In this document: one piece after another, positions 46,361 through 57,486 of the stretch | How positions within the stretch are numbered: position 1 is the stretch's first letter | How the letters are laid out: every line of letters starts with the position of its first letter | Assembly (NCBI GenBank): GCA_030247885.1 | Contig: JAPDRO010000001.1 | Location: forward strand, 1,364,001 to 1,428,000 | Length of the DNA: 64,000 bases | Source: Taxawa tesnikishii (nom. ined.) | Lineage: Eukaryota; Ascomycota; Dothideomycetes; Dothideales | Direction of reading: 5' to 3' | The notes under the pieces: generated by a model | The model's database searches: none | Seen by the model: the letters and a program-made list of their open reading frames with translations, nothing else | What the model was told of the DNA's origin: nothing | Program-made: the position numbers and the translations under genes

Positions 46361-47455
46361 ACCGGTGGAATTGAGTGGAGTGGGGTAAGAGTAATGTTTT
46401 CGACAGCATTCTAGACTTGGGCGACTGCGTGTTTCTCGGATGGGATCGTCTCTTGTAGGAAAACGCCGAGCAATGACGATAGCTTTCATTGCATGATGCA
46501 TGTCGCTCGCAATAGTTCCGGAGGATGTGCATGCCCATATCGAGGGCGAGCTGTGAGAGAGTGATCGACATACGCTAGAGCGCTTGGCAGGGCATGGATT
46601 GTGCATGAAAGCTTCCGAACTTTCAACGGCCGCCATCTCTTGGTCCGTCTCATGCCGAGTCATCTCTCTCCTCAGTACCTTCCTGTCTCCTCAGTACCTT
46701 CCTGTCTCCGCAGCGTGTCTGTATTACCCCGTCTTCTCCATCCTGTCGTCTCTTGCCTTGCCCTGCCTTGCCTTGCCATCGTTCGATCGATCGTTTGAAC
46801 AGCATGTGACACGGCAAAATCGCCTTCCGCGCAGCCCGAAGCACGGCCTCGGCTAGGCCTCCTTTTGTATCGCAGAGAAGTTCCATGCTTCTCCCATCTT
46901 TCCCCATGCGACTAGGCTACAGCCACTTACAGACGCCCCGTTTCACCATGCAAGGATCCGCCATACCGCGCATCCCCTGTTCCTGGCGGGTGGGACGCAT
47001 ACCTTGTCCGCCAACTTCAACTCCTCTCCGAGTCCAGCCGCATCGGGCCACTTCATTGAAGTCAGGTGCTATCGCGGCACTAGCGCGACTCTCTCATCTT
47101 CGCGTAAAGTGGTTTCGGACGACGCGTCCAATCATCTTATAACGCTACTCCGTCCCGGTCTGCATGGTGCTGCACTGCTCCTGAACCTACGTCGCCCCCA
47201 GTTGCCTCGTGTCTGGCCTGAGCTGGGCCGCGGAATCGCTCAGTGAGGTATATAGCTCCGCTGCAAGCTGCTCCTCCGGTAGGTTCTCTCTCGTATCTGC
47301 AGCTTTCTGCCTCAGTGACGACCAGACCACAAAAGACAGATCGACTACAATACAATCTACGTTTCCCTCTTCATTCTGCCTCTGTTGTCCGCCCGCCGTG
47401 CATATATATTCGTTTCCTGTCATTTCAGGGTTAGCCGCTTTAACAGCTCCTCGCC
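46361..47455. other. Intergenic, upstream of the BTB gene
   Basis: About 1.1 kb. A 19-base unit (CTCCTCAGTACCTTCCTGT) occurs twice in tandem at about 46670-46707, and C/T-rich TTGCC repeats follow. A CATATATATTC stretch at 47400-47411 could be the TATA region of the BTB gene. Confidence 0.5.
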
Positions 47456-48545
47456 ATGTTCAGCTCCAGCAGACGGCACAATAGGGACAGCTTCTCCCAG
47501 AGCCGAGTCTCCAAGTCTATGAGTAAGAAGCAACAGCGATCCTTTCGTGAACCCAATGCTGTCCGCGGGATGGAAAAATCGTCGCACGCCAATGTGCAAA
47601 CCAGTCCGCCCATCTCTCCGTAAGCCAGCAAGCCCCGTACATATGTGCTCTACCTTGGACTGCCACTCACGTGCTCGCAGTAACCTTACGTCGGCCATTA
47701 TAACGCTCAGCGTCGGGCCCTCGCAACGCCTTTTCGCAGCGCACGAAGACGTGCTCTGCCACTCGCCGTACTTCGCACATCTCTGCCGGCAGCAGTACTT
47801 CGAGACATCAACCAAGCGGATCGACCTGCCAGACGAGGAGCCCGAGGTCTTCTCGTCCGTGCTCGAGTACATGTACAAAGGCGACTACTACCCAAAGCTT
47901 GAGTACGACAAGAAGCGAGGAACGTGGCAGCTGGAGGATGCAGCAGGGCGAGGAAACACCAACGCTGAGAGCACGGTCTACCACAACCGCGTCGGTGGTG
48001 TAGTGCTCAAGGATACCGCCATCTACGTAAGTGCCGCTCCGTCCGCTCTATCCCTCCCATTCACCGCTGTCGCAGCTCCACTCGCAAGCGTGGTCCGATA
48101 CCTTGGCTCTGCACGTATGTCGCGGTTGCTAACACCATCACCTGTCCCAGTGCACAGCCGAGAAGTACAGTCTCCCTGAACTAAAGCGGCTTTCGCTCAA
48201 GAAGCAAGGCCTGCAGTCCGGAGCCCAATGCAGCACGATCCTGTCCTCGGCACGGTACGCGTATGCCTACACTCCAGACACGGACTCGCGGCTGCGCGCA
48301 CACTACCTTGCGCTGCTGATCCGCAGCCGGAACACGTTTAAGCGGAGCGGGACTATGCAGATGGAGATGGAAACGGGGGAAAGTTGTTTTTCGATCTGTT
48401 TGTCGCGCTCTGCAATCACATGGTACGCTGCCTTCATGCTTGTGTGCTCACGACTTCGTCATCTCCCCACCTGTGTCCAGTGACATGCTGACGTGAATCT
48501 TGTTGCCTCCAGGATGATATCACCGGAGTCAAGTCGCCACGCTAG
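47456..48545 (+). CDS. BTB/POZ-domain protein
   Basis: Four exons: 47456..47619, 47681..48026, 48151..48422 and 48513..48545. A basic, Ser-rich N-terminus (MFSSSRRHNRDSFSQSR) leads to the BTB fold: ITLSVGPSQRLFAAHEDVLC then HSPYFAHLCRQQYFETSTKR, IDLPDEEPEVFSSVLEYMYK and GDYYPKLEYDKKR. The loop AGRGNTNAESTVYHN and the helical end follow the usual fungal pattern. Such proteins often act as substrate adaptors of Cul3 ligases or as scaffolds; the partner is unknown. At the G5 run 48375..48379 one G is missing; restoring it gives ETGGKLFFDLFVALCNHM and the short last exon DDITGVKSPR. Confidence 0.87.
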
Positions 48546-49335
48546 GCCGCCAGGACACCACACGTCTTGCCGCCTGGAGGCGGCTTGATTGAAGCGCTAC
48601 TCCACTATCTCGTAAAACCGTTCTTTCCTCTCTCTCGTATTTCTATTGTACCTTCTTTCTCGCTGCGTGTCGAACCTCGGAGTTACTCGTCTCAGTCTCA
48701 TTTCTAGCGGATACCGTTCTTGTATATCTATTACCTCATCAAGGTGGTTTGGGGATTTGTACTTTTATTGACGGAGAATGTTTTCTACTGCTTTTCATGT
48801 CACGACCTCGGGGAATTTGCTTCTTTCTCTCATTGGACGGATTGATGCCTTTTCTTGGAACGAAAATCGTATGTTTGCGTTGAGATGGCGTATCTTGGAG
48901 CGGATGGATACTAAATTGCATACGACGGAGGACAGTGGTCATGCGTTCCATATCTTCTCTCTCTTTGAATCAATATCATACTGCAGACGTCTGCCTGTCA
49001 GTCCCTGATCTGAAGTCTCTCGCTACTGTCCGACTCCGGGTCACATGCTGCATGCTGCAGCCTTCGCATTCTCCCCGAACGGTTATATGCCGTGACCCGA
49101 TAGTGTGGCTCCCATATCTCCGTCGTGCAAACCGACAGATCACGACAGCGCCTTCCTTGCATTGACCCCGTTTGTAAAGCATGCAGGCAGCCAGTGTGAG
49201 TCACACCCACATGCATGTTACAGTTGCTTGTTGCATGCCGTAGCGGCGTGTGGCTGCTGCCTAGCGTGAGCTTGTTCTTAGAAGCGATCTCATACCACCA
49301 TTCGTCGTCCCGGATATAACGAGGTAGCAAGGGGA
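48546..49335. other. Intergenic, convergent 3' ends
   Basis: About 0.8 kb between converging BTB and csn12 stops. T-rich 3' UTR-like sequence at 48600-48760; nothing else recognised. Confidence 0.5.
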
Positions 49336-51144
49336 TTAATGCAATACCAACTCGGGTCGGTTGGACAGTTGGCCGAGTTGAACTGTGCCCTGTACAGGCT
49401 TGTCAGACACCTGTTCCAGGAAAGCACCCCCTTCTTGTTGAGAACGACCATGGAGTGGGTCCGGGAGATGTAGCCTTTGAGCAGGTTCTGTTCGGAACGT
49501 GTTGTCAGCATTCGATCGTTCCGCACTCGCGATAACGCGGTTAATGACGAGGCAGAAACAGGTCCGACTAGCGCAGGCGAACAGATATGTTAACCCCACA
49601 ACCCAAACCCACAATCATACGTGCAGGCATGCAACTTTTGCGACCGTGTCCACGCCTTCCCTTGCAGTCACGTATTCAGTCCGCACACGTACCTTGTATA
49701 TAAGATTCGCGATCAGACATTCGACCTCGTCGCCTTCAATCTCCTTCTCGCCACCAATCCTTAGCGCAGCGGCAAACTCGGCGACGGGAACCCTGCTCCT
49801 GCGAACCGGTTCCGCATTTTCTTGGCCCTCTTTGGCTGTCTCGTAACCACCCGCTATGTAGACTTTACGGAATAGGTTTCGTAAGCACACATCCCTCCCC
49901 GCTCTAGAGTAAGGTAGATGCGCCGCTTCACAAACTCGTCCTCGCCCGCCTGAAGCGCGGCGTCAAAGCCTGCCAGATCACCCCTCCTGACGCAGGTGGA
50001 CAGGGAGCCGAAAAGGCGCTGCAGACGAGGGTGAGGCGCGAGTAGGCGTTCCGAAGGGAGAACGTGTGAAGTCAGGAGACGGGTTGGGATTAGGTAAGTG
50101 AGGATGAGTTGAATGTTGTGGGACGAGGAAGAGTGGCACGCAGCGTAGGCGGCCGCGAGGTGGGACTCTGCTTGGGTGTAGTTCTCTTCGAGGAAAGAGA
50201 GAACGCCGCAGTAGTAGTTGAAGGTCACCTGATGAGACTTTGGAAAGGCGGATAGAGGGGGTCTGTTGCGCTGGCGGACAGGGAGCGCAGGATGTTTTTG
50301 GAGAGGGCAATAGAGTTGAGCTGGAAGCGTGACATGATTGTTAGCTCGGGGAAGAGTGCACGGCAAGACAGGGTTTTTGGCTGGAAGAGGAAAGGTGGGT
50401 ACCTTGAAGTAGGTCTTGAAAAGAAGGTTTGCGATGTAGTAAAGACCCCATTTGCGACTCTCGGCTATGGGAGCTCTAGCCTCGGTGTCAGCAATAGATC
50501 TGGGCACCAAGAAGATGAGTATGGATTGCAGAGCGTGCTACGGACCTATCCGTGATACACAAGCTGAAAATTCTGTTGATCTGCCTTGCTGCATCTTCGA
50601 GTTTCTCCCTGCTGCCTTCGCCATCCACAACGTCGTCTTCAAAGCCAGAATTGAACGAGACGTTTCCCTTCCTCCTCGCCAGGCTTTCGTCGGCCTTGAT
50701 GGCGAAGACGCGCAGGTACTTGCCGGCAACATACAGACACGGTATTGTCCAAGCGTCGAATATCTGGGCCTGGTATCCCTTGTGAAGCGCGTTCACCATG
50801 TCTTTCCAAGCATCGTACACCTTTGCCCAATCCGCACTCTCAGCACTAGTCCTGCCTTGGTTCTTGCCGAGATTGACGGCCTCTTCTGCTGCGATGATCT
50901 CGCCGACGGCCTTCCAATATGCAACCAGAACGTCTACCCAAGCATTGCTCTCTTGCTTCGTGAAATGGAGGTCGGAGATGGCGTACGAGAAGTCGGACTT
51001 GGCGCCATAGGCGTTCACGCTTCGGTGGAACGAGTACAGACGCCCGCTGTCGTGCTTGGGTGCGATGGGAGAGAAGACGTCGGCGAGCGCGTAGCCGTTC
51101 TCGGCTTGGAATGCCCGGATGAAGCTGTTGGTGACGCCGTCCAT
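49336..51144 (-). CDS. csn12: PCI-domain protein Csn12 (COP9-associated / TREX-2-like)
   Basis: Exons 51144..50546, 50475..50403, 50320..49693 and 49487..49336; introns 70, 82 and 205 bases. The N-terminal half begins [17 protein letters not shown] and includes [20 protein letters not shown]. The central helical repeats read [39 protein letters not shown] and [12 protein letters not shown]. The PCI winged-helix end is [37 protein letters not shown] and MVVLNKKG. Csn12/Thp3-type proteins link transcription with mRNA processing. One base appears missing at three runs: 50257..50261 (restores [15 protein letters not shown]), 49897..49900 (restores [13 protein letters not shown]) and, less surely, 49427..49431 near the C-terminus, which decides whether the stop is at 49336 or 49290. 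Confidence 0.85.
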
Positions 51145-51592
51145 GGCAGATGAGACGTGCTTGGGTTTTGTTGGGCGGTTGGTATCAGCGCATTGCTGTG
51201 GGCTACGTATAGAGTGTATCAAGAAGAGTGGATGTTTTGATGTTTTTCACATGTGATGCTCTGTCAGGCTTCTTCCTCCTGCTGCTCAAAGCCAAGCACA
51301 AGCACTACCGAAAGCAGAAGTGGCATGGACGTGGCACGTCGGCGAAACAAGGCAAGAACCACCGACGCCCACCGATTCCCACTCCCATTTTCCTGCAAGC
51401 CATGCCAAGCCACGCTAATAGCGGCAACTACCGACCGCATCCGCACAAGAGAATCGTTTGCGAGAATCGTCGGTGGACTTCGACATTTTGCGACCGCTTC
51501 CATCCTGCACGTCTACTAACAACAGCAGCAACAATCAGTCACAGTAAGTTCCACACGTATTACTCTGCTTCGCCAGGCTTACACTGTTGCAG
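51145..51592. promoter_or_regulatory. Divergent intergenic region, csn12 / rpl20
   Basis: About 450 bases holding the ribosomal-protein promoter and 5' leader. No unmistakable motif. Confidence 0.5.
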
Positions 51593-52539
51593 ATGGGTAA
51601 GCACGTCTTCCACTCCTCCCTTTCTGCACCAATTCGACGTCGCTGGAGTTGCGTGCGCAAACTTGCGCTCTGAGGATTCGGTTCAGCAAAGCACCGCCGG
51701 TCGGGATAATGCAACGTGTTGTATATCGGGGAAGGGAATCGCATTGGCAAAGATAGCACGAGAATCATCGAAAGTCCTTGTCTCTCGACCAACCCGGCAG
51801 AGGATTTCGACGCCGGACACTCGGACTGGACAACACCTCATCCAACTGCAACCGAAAGAGCAATGTAACATAACGGACAGGGGCTGATTCGGAATCTGCA
51901 GGTCGCCTTCAGGAGTACCAGGTTATTGGCCGTCACCTTCCCAGTGATGCCAACCCAACCCCAAAGCTGTACCGCATGCGCATCTTTGCTGTGAACGAGG
52001 TTGTGGCCAAGTCGCGCTTCTGGTACTTCTTGACCCAGCTCCGTAAGGTCAAGAAGGCCAACGGTGAGATCGTCAGCCTGAACGAGGTGTGTCTCCGTTT
52101 ATGGTTAAGCCTGTTCACAGGCCTCTGACTGGAGAAATTATAGATCCACGAGAAGCGCCCTCTCAAGGTCAAGAACTTCGGTATCTGGCTCCGCTACGAC
52201 TCTCGCTCCGGTACCCACAACATGTACAAGGAGTTCCGTGAGATGAGCCGGACCGAGGCTGTTGAGGCCCTCTACCAGGACATGGCTGCTCGTCACCGCT
52301 CCCGTTTCAGGTCCATCCACGTACGTGCCATCCTCTCACCTCAGCAGGAGAGTTGAACATACTGATCATCTCGTTTGCAGATCCTCAAGGTTGTCGAGAT
52401 CGAGAAGGCCGACACCATCCGCCGCCCCTACATCAAGCAGCTCCTCCAGAAGAACCTCAAGTTCCCTCTTCCCCACCGTGTCCCCAAGTCGGCCAACAAG
52501 AAGATCTTCTCCGCCAACAGGCCGTCGACTTTCTTCTAA
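51593..52539 (+). CDS. rpl20: 60S ribosomal protein eL20 (L18a/L20)
   Basis: Exons 51593..51596, 51902..52086, 52144..52320 and 52381..52539. The first exon holds only ATG-G, a layout common in fungal ribosomal-protein genes, followed by a 305-base intron. The protein (about 174 residues) starts [20 protein letters not shown] and contains [40 protein letters not shown] and [20 protein letters not shown], and ends in [20 protein letters not shown]. All are hallmarks of eukaryotic eL20, a structural protein of the large subunit. The frame is intact throughout. Confidence 0.97.
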
Positions 52540-52757
52540 GCGCTGTTTCTTGCTTGCTTGCACTGGGTGGATTCAGGCAACCATGAGGCTGCACGTAGGA
52601 TTGGTATTACAGTCCACGGTAGCAATTGGCTGCCAGCGGTAACCAAAAAGAAATCAAGTCTGTTTACGAAAGCCCGTTCAACGTTCAAATGAAAAACTTG
52701 GCATGGCGTCGAGGGGATATGTAACTTCGAGAATCTGCGAAGACACTTTTTGCACAA

Positions 52758-54029
52758 CTACAACTTCGCTTTTTCGCCAGTCTTCGCCGCTTCCACTCTG
52801 CTTCCCACATCCACGCTCTCCCACCATGGCCATGCTGCAGGTGCATCCTTGTCTCCTGTTCCCGTGAACCGCACCGGCCTCTTTTCCATGAATGCCTTGA
52901 TTCCTTCCGCTTTGTCTGCACTGCTGAACATTTCGTAGATCAGTCTCGAATCCAGCAAATGCGTCGCTTCAGCACTATCTGGCCCTCTCCACATGAGGTC
53001 GCGCATTATGAATGTGCTGACAGTACTGGTGTTTTTGACAACTTCATCTGCAATCTCGAGCGCACGCGGTAGAACCTGCTCCGGCTTCGGCAATGTCTCG
53101 CTGAAGAGGTTGCTCAGGAGCGCGTGGGAAGCCGGATAAACGGCGCCTGTAGTGCAGAGATGTAGGGCGCGAGAGTGGCTAAGAATGTCAGATTCATGTA
53201 TACCAGTCTCCAGTGCTGCGCGTCACGATCATCTCATCTCATCTTCGATCGCATTCATGCCGCAGCAGGCCGGGTTTGATTTTTCAATTTCCTTCTCGAC
53301 CCATGCCTTCCGTCTCGTTTTACTTGAATGGCCACCACCCCACAGATCTGACAAGGACAAAAGAAAAAACCGAACTTACCCAATCAACCTAGGCAAGAAA
53401 AAACTACTCGACGCCTCCATGATCAACCCCTGCGTGCAAACACAAACCCGATCTTTGCCCCTCCCACGCGATTCTGATGCTCATCGGCAGTGTCATGGTA
53501 ATCCCTATACCCACCGCTGCGCCCTGAATCGCCGCTATCGTAGGCTTGCGGCAGCGGTGGATCGCCAGCGCCACCTGGGAAACCGTCAGTCAGTCAGTCA
53601 GTCAGTCAGTCAGCGGTCTTTGTCAGATCCAGGCGCAAGCTGGTGGGGCCGATATCTAACGCTGTGTTCGGAGATCGAAAGCCCACCTACCCGTCCGCCG
53701 CCGTCGCGGTGCTCTTCCGGCTTCTCCAATCCGCCGGCGAGCGTATTGTTCGAAAGGTCGGCGCCCGCGCAGAAGAAGCGTCCGTGGCCGGTCACGACGA
53801 TGCATTTTACGCGATCGTCTGCGTCGAAGAGGCCGAAGGCGGACTCTAGCTCCGTCATCATGGTGTTGGTGAAAGCATTATGATTGTCGGGACGATAGAG
53901 CGTTACTAGGACGACGGGGGTAGGTGTGGGTGATGTGTCGGGAACATGGGAGAGGCGGATCTGGGTGTAGGGGAGCTCTGTGTAAGATGAGGGAAGAGTG
54001 GGCATTCTTGGATCTATGGGAAGTGGCAA
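52758..54029 (-). CDS. Enoyl-CoA hydratase/isomerase, probably peroxisomal
   Basis: Three exons: 54029..53691, 53574..53380 and 53178..52758. The crotonase fold is evident: [20 protein letters not shown], then [11 protein letters not shown] (oxyanion hole), then [19 protein letters not shown], then [20 protein letters not shown]. Length about 317 residues. The C-terminus ends in AKL, a peroxisomal targeting tripeptide (PTS1), and no mitochondrial presequence is obvious, so fatty-acid or branched-chain breakdown in peroxisomes is likely. Two C4 runs, 53427..53430 and 53458..53461, each lack one base; restoring both gives [19 protein letters not shown]. Intron 1 contains a CTGA tetranucleotide repeat. 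A start at 54005 (second Met) is possible. Confidence 0.88.
53585..53613. repeat. CAGT/ACTG tetranucleotide microsatellite in an intron
   Basis: About seven units. On the coding (minus) strand it reads GACTGACTGAC.., repeating the fungal branch-point consensus CTGAC every 4 bases directly before the acceptor TTTCCCAG at 53575. Confidence 0.9.
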
Positions 54030-55720
54030 CGAGGGACGAAGCTATTGTCTTCAACCTGAAGCGAGAGCCAAAGCAAGAGTTCGGAAATGGGGTCTTACGA
54101 TAGGGTGGTGTTGTTTAGTATAGTATTACAATGTTTGCCAGCCAGCACGCCCGCATCAAGACATCGCGTTGGAGTTGCGGTGCGGAGAAACACAGGAGAA
54201 AGCCGAGGTGTAGAAGGGTCTTCGAAGGCTTGCAGTTACCACTCTGTCGGACGGCAACAACTCATACAGCGATCGCTAGGAACAAACCACTTGTCTGGTC
54301 AGACTTCGATTTCTGGGCCTTGCTGGGTAGATAGTGCGATGGCCGCGAGGTACAGAACCACGAGCTGTAACATGACCTGCTCAAGTTGCAAGAAGAAGCA
54401 TGTTGGACGTGAAAAAGCAAACCCATCGTCTCAGACTTGCGTCAAACGCGCCCCCTTCAGTGTGTGGTACACAAATGACCAGCGAAGCACGAAATCTTGA
54501 GGCCGGATGGAACTCCATCCACCGTGGACCACAACGTCCAGCGGAACCATACCGTACAGTCTCGCCGCTTTTGGGTATCCTGTACGGGTCACGTGCGAGC
54601 GATACAACTACCTTAGAGCTGTCCTCATATGGGCGAGTGCTGTTCCGACCTTCGATTGAGTCCGCTTCCTGTAAGTTCTACATTTCTCCTGTATCTCGAG
54701 TAACACCAGCGTCCTCACTATTTTCTTCTCCCCTTCCGCATAATCTCATTACTCCATCTCGTGGCAAAGACGGCTACCTCTGGTGGTTACCGAGGCGGCC
54801 GCGGTCAAAAGCGCACTGAAACTCAGAAGCAGTTACGATGCAGTCGTTGCTGGAAGCCCGTTTGCTGGCCTAAGAGCTGATCGCGATCCGGTGCGAGGCT
54901 CTGGCCCACGGGTGCTTCTCATCAACGGCCGTGGCTGTTGAGGAACGAATTCTCCACGCCGGACTCCGTCTCCAAGTTCGTGCTGCAGTACTTAAGAGTC
55001 ATATGAAAACACCCATCAATCAAGCCCGATGCACCATCCGTAGCATAGGAGAAGCACAGAAAAGACGGTCGAGGAGACGAACGCTGCAGATGTTGCGCGA
55101 CAGGACAGACTCGGGCCACATAAGCTGCATCACGGTGGGACTACATGCTTCAGGCGCCTGAAGGTACAAAATAGAGAGTGGGATTGGGTAAGAATTGGAT
55201 AATATTGGAAGCGAAAGCGGATATATGACCTTCCGGCTTCCAAAGGTGTATGCGACAGTGATATGAGCAAGAAGAACTACGTGAAGGTATCAGGGAGAGT
55301 GAAAACTATGGAAGACAGGCTGTGCCAATGGTTCTATTAAACGGCATTTGAAAGCAAGAACTGAATTGTATTCCTCCTCAAATCCTTGGAGATGTCTCAC
55401 TGGCTTCCTCTTGTACTTGACACCCGGCTCGTAATGTCATGGTGCGAGACTCGCATCTTTGAGGCTGCAACCTATGCGTCCTCGTATCCTCCGGCGAGCT
55501 GCATTCGAACCGCATTCGAACGAGTAATACTGGCTTGCATCGTTGTAGAAAGCAGGCAAGCATGGTCGTAGTGAGAGCATATGGCGAAGCATCGACCTTG
55601 CGTCCACCGCGTTCCCTTGAGTACCCCGCGGTACCCTCGTCCTTCCATGCGTTGCACCTGCAGTATGCGACTACTCCGTCATTCCTTTTGCGCAAATCGA
55701 AAACCTCGAGGTCTAATCCT
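54030..55720. other. Intergenic, no gene recognised
   Basis: About 1.7 kb between the start of the enoyl-CoA hydratase gene and the stop of fmc1. Short open stretches on both strands, for example 54087..54500 and 54400..54819, lack domains and good splice sites. It should hold the enoyl-CoA hydratase promoter and the fmc1 3' UTR. Confidence 0.45.
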
Positions 55721-56065
55721 TCACTCCTTGTGTCCCGGCTGCAACTCAGGTGGAAGATCCATACCCACTCTCCTCGCTGTCAACCGCACCCGTTCCTCTT
55801 CATTCATGTTCATGCCGGGGTTGTACCGCTCGAGCAAAGTGGCGTACATGCGCTGCGCTTTGACGTATTGAACGTACTGCTCTGCCTCTTCCAACTGTTG
55901 GGGTATAGGCTTGTCGCTGTTGGCATTGTGGGTGGAGAAAGACGTCCGGATCTGCTTTTGCAGTGGCGATGGGTTGGAGAGGATTGTTTGTGAGGACTGG
56001 CGTGAAGGAAGCTCGCGCAGGATGCGGCGGTAAAGGGAGCGGATTTGGGGCGTGTGCGAGGCCAT
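55721..56065 (-). CDS. fmc1: Fmc1-type LYR protein (ATP synthase assembly factor)
   Basis: Single exon of 114 residues. It opens MASHTPQIRSLYRRILRELP, with the L-Y-R motif of the mitochondrial LYR family near the N-terminus. The end AEQYVQYVKAQRMYATLLER then YNPGMNMNEEERVRLTARRV is the strongly conserved tail of fungal Fmc1, which supports assembly of the F1 part of ATP synthase with Atp12. I chose the ATG at 56065 because it starts right at the conserved domain; the upstream open frame is low complexity. The gene is divergent from the EngB-like gene 242 bases away, also a mitochondrial-type protein. Confidence 0.88.
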   Translation of the reverse strand: MASHTPQIRSLYRRILRELPSRQSSQTILSNPSPLQKQIRTSFSTHNANSDKPIPQQLEEAEQYVQYVKAQRMYATLLERYNPGMNMNEEERVRLTARRVGMDLPPELQPGHKE

Positions 56066-56306
56066 GGAGGTTGGTGTGTGTGTGTTTGTTCGATGATCGA
56101 TGTCTCTTGAGGATGATATGATAGAGCGCGACGAAAGAGTGAAGTGGAAGGGAGCGTATGGAACAATGAAGGGCTTGCATAAATTGCGGCGAGTTGTGCA
56201 ACGCCTCGGGGTGCTCGGGCCAATCTCTACAAGATGTAATGTACAAAGCGCTTCTATTTTTTGACAATCATCATCTGCACATTTGACGATCTGGTGGACC
56301 ATCTCA

Positions 56307-57371
56307 ATGGACGTATTCAGATCCGCACAATGCGCAAAACAAGTCCTACATCCTCAAAGACTCCGTCTACGCAACATTACGACCGCCGCATCACCCGCTC
56401 AATCACCAGCTCCGCTCAACCCAAATACCTCCTCCACCTTACTTACCCTGCAGCCGCAAACACTCCACTATTACACCGAAAGCATCCCACCAACAACCCC
56501 TCAACTCGCCTACAGCAACACCTTCTTCGCCTCTTCACCGCCTCGGCACCTGTGGACCGCCGCCCACTTCCGCTCGTTCCCACCTTCCCCCGTCCCGAAG
56601 TAGCCTTCCTCGGCCGCTCAAATGTCGGCAAGAGCTCCCTCCTCAATGCCCTTTTCAACCGTCCGAAGGTCAAGGCGGCGCACGTGAGTAGCAAACCCGG
56701 ACGTACGCGAACAATGAACGCCTTCGGAGTGGGCGGCGAACAGGTCGATATAGGTGCGAGAACAGAAAAGTGGAAAAGTCTGGGCCGAGGAGGTGTTGTA
56801 GTCGTCGATATGCCCGGGTACGGGAAAGGAAGTCGAGAGGAGTGGGGCAAGGAGATTTTGAAATATGTCGAGGGGAGAAAACAGTATGCATGCAAGATTC
56901 TTGTGGAAAGGGGAGGCGGCGACGCTAACAACATGCGCAAGATTACGAAGGACGTTCTTGCTCGTCGATGCTGAACACGGTCTTAAGTCAACCGACATCT
57001 CCCTCCTTGAGCACTTCCGTGACCGCGGTATCGCACATCAGATCATCCTGTCCAAGGTCGATAAGTTGCTTTATCCGCACGCAAAGGCGCCGTCCCCGCA
57101 GGGCTTATCGAACCGGTTGCTTAAGTTGCGCGACGTTTGCGAGAACATAAGAAAGCAGGTGCAGCCGGACGACTATAGAGGCCCAAAAGCACTAGGAGAT
57201 ATACTTTGCTGTAGTTCCGAGAGAGAGGGTCAGAATCTGGGCGCCGGAAGGGGAAAGCTGGGCATCGATGCTGTTAGATGGGCGGTTTTGAGCGCGACCG
57301 CTCTGGACTGTGACGAAGCGGGCCGACCAAGAGGAATTGGAGACTACACGGTCCTTGAAGAAGAGCAGTAA
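56307..57371 (+). CDS. EngB/YihA-family GTPase, mitochondrial
   Basis: Exons 56307..56883 and 56942..57371; the 58-base intron (GTATGC..CGCAAG, branch GCTAACAA) restores [17 protein letters not shown]. The N-terminus ([24 protein letters not shown]) looks like a mitochondrial presequence, followed by [20 protein letters not shown]. GTPase motifs: G1 [16 protein letters not shown], switch area [13 protein letters not shown]3 [11 protein letters not shown]4 ILSKVDKL, G5 region LSATAL. EngB proteins help assemble the large ribosomal subunit, here presumably in mitochondria. The frame breaks at the C5 run 56587..56591; one more C joins [19 protein letters not shown]. Confidence 0.9.
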
Positions 57372-57486
57372 CGCAATGGTAGGAAGACATGCAAGGGTAA
57401 GAGTTATTTGTTGATTGGAAATGCTTCTTATCGAGGTAATCGAATCAGGTGAAAGAGAAGACACGACTAGCATAGTCACTCCATTT

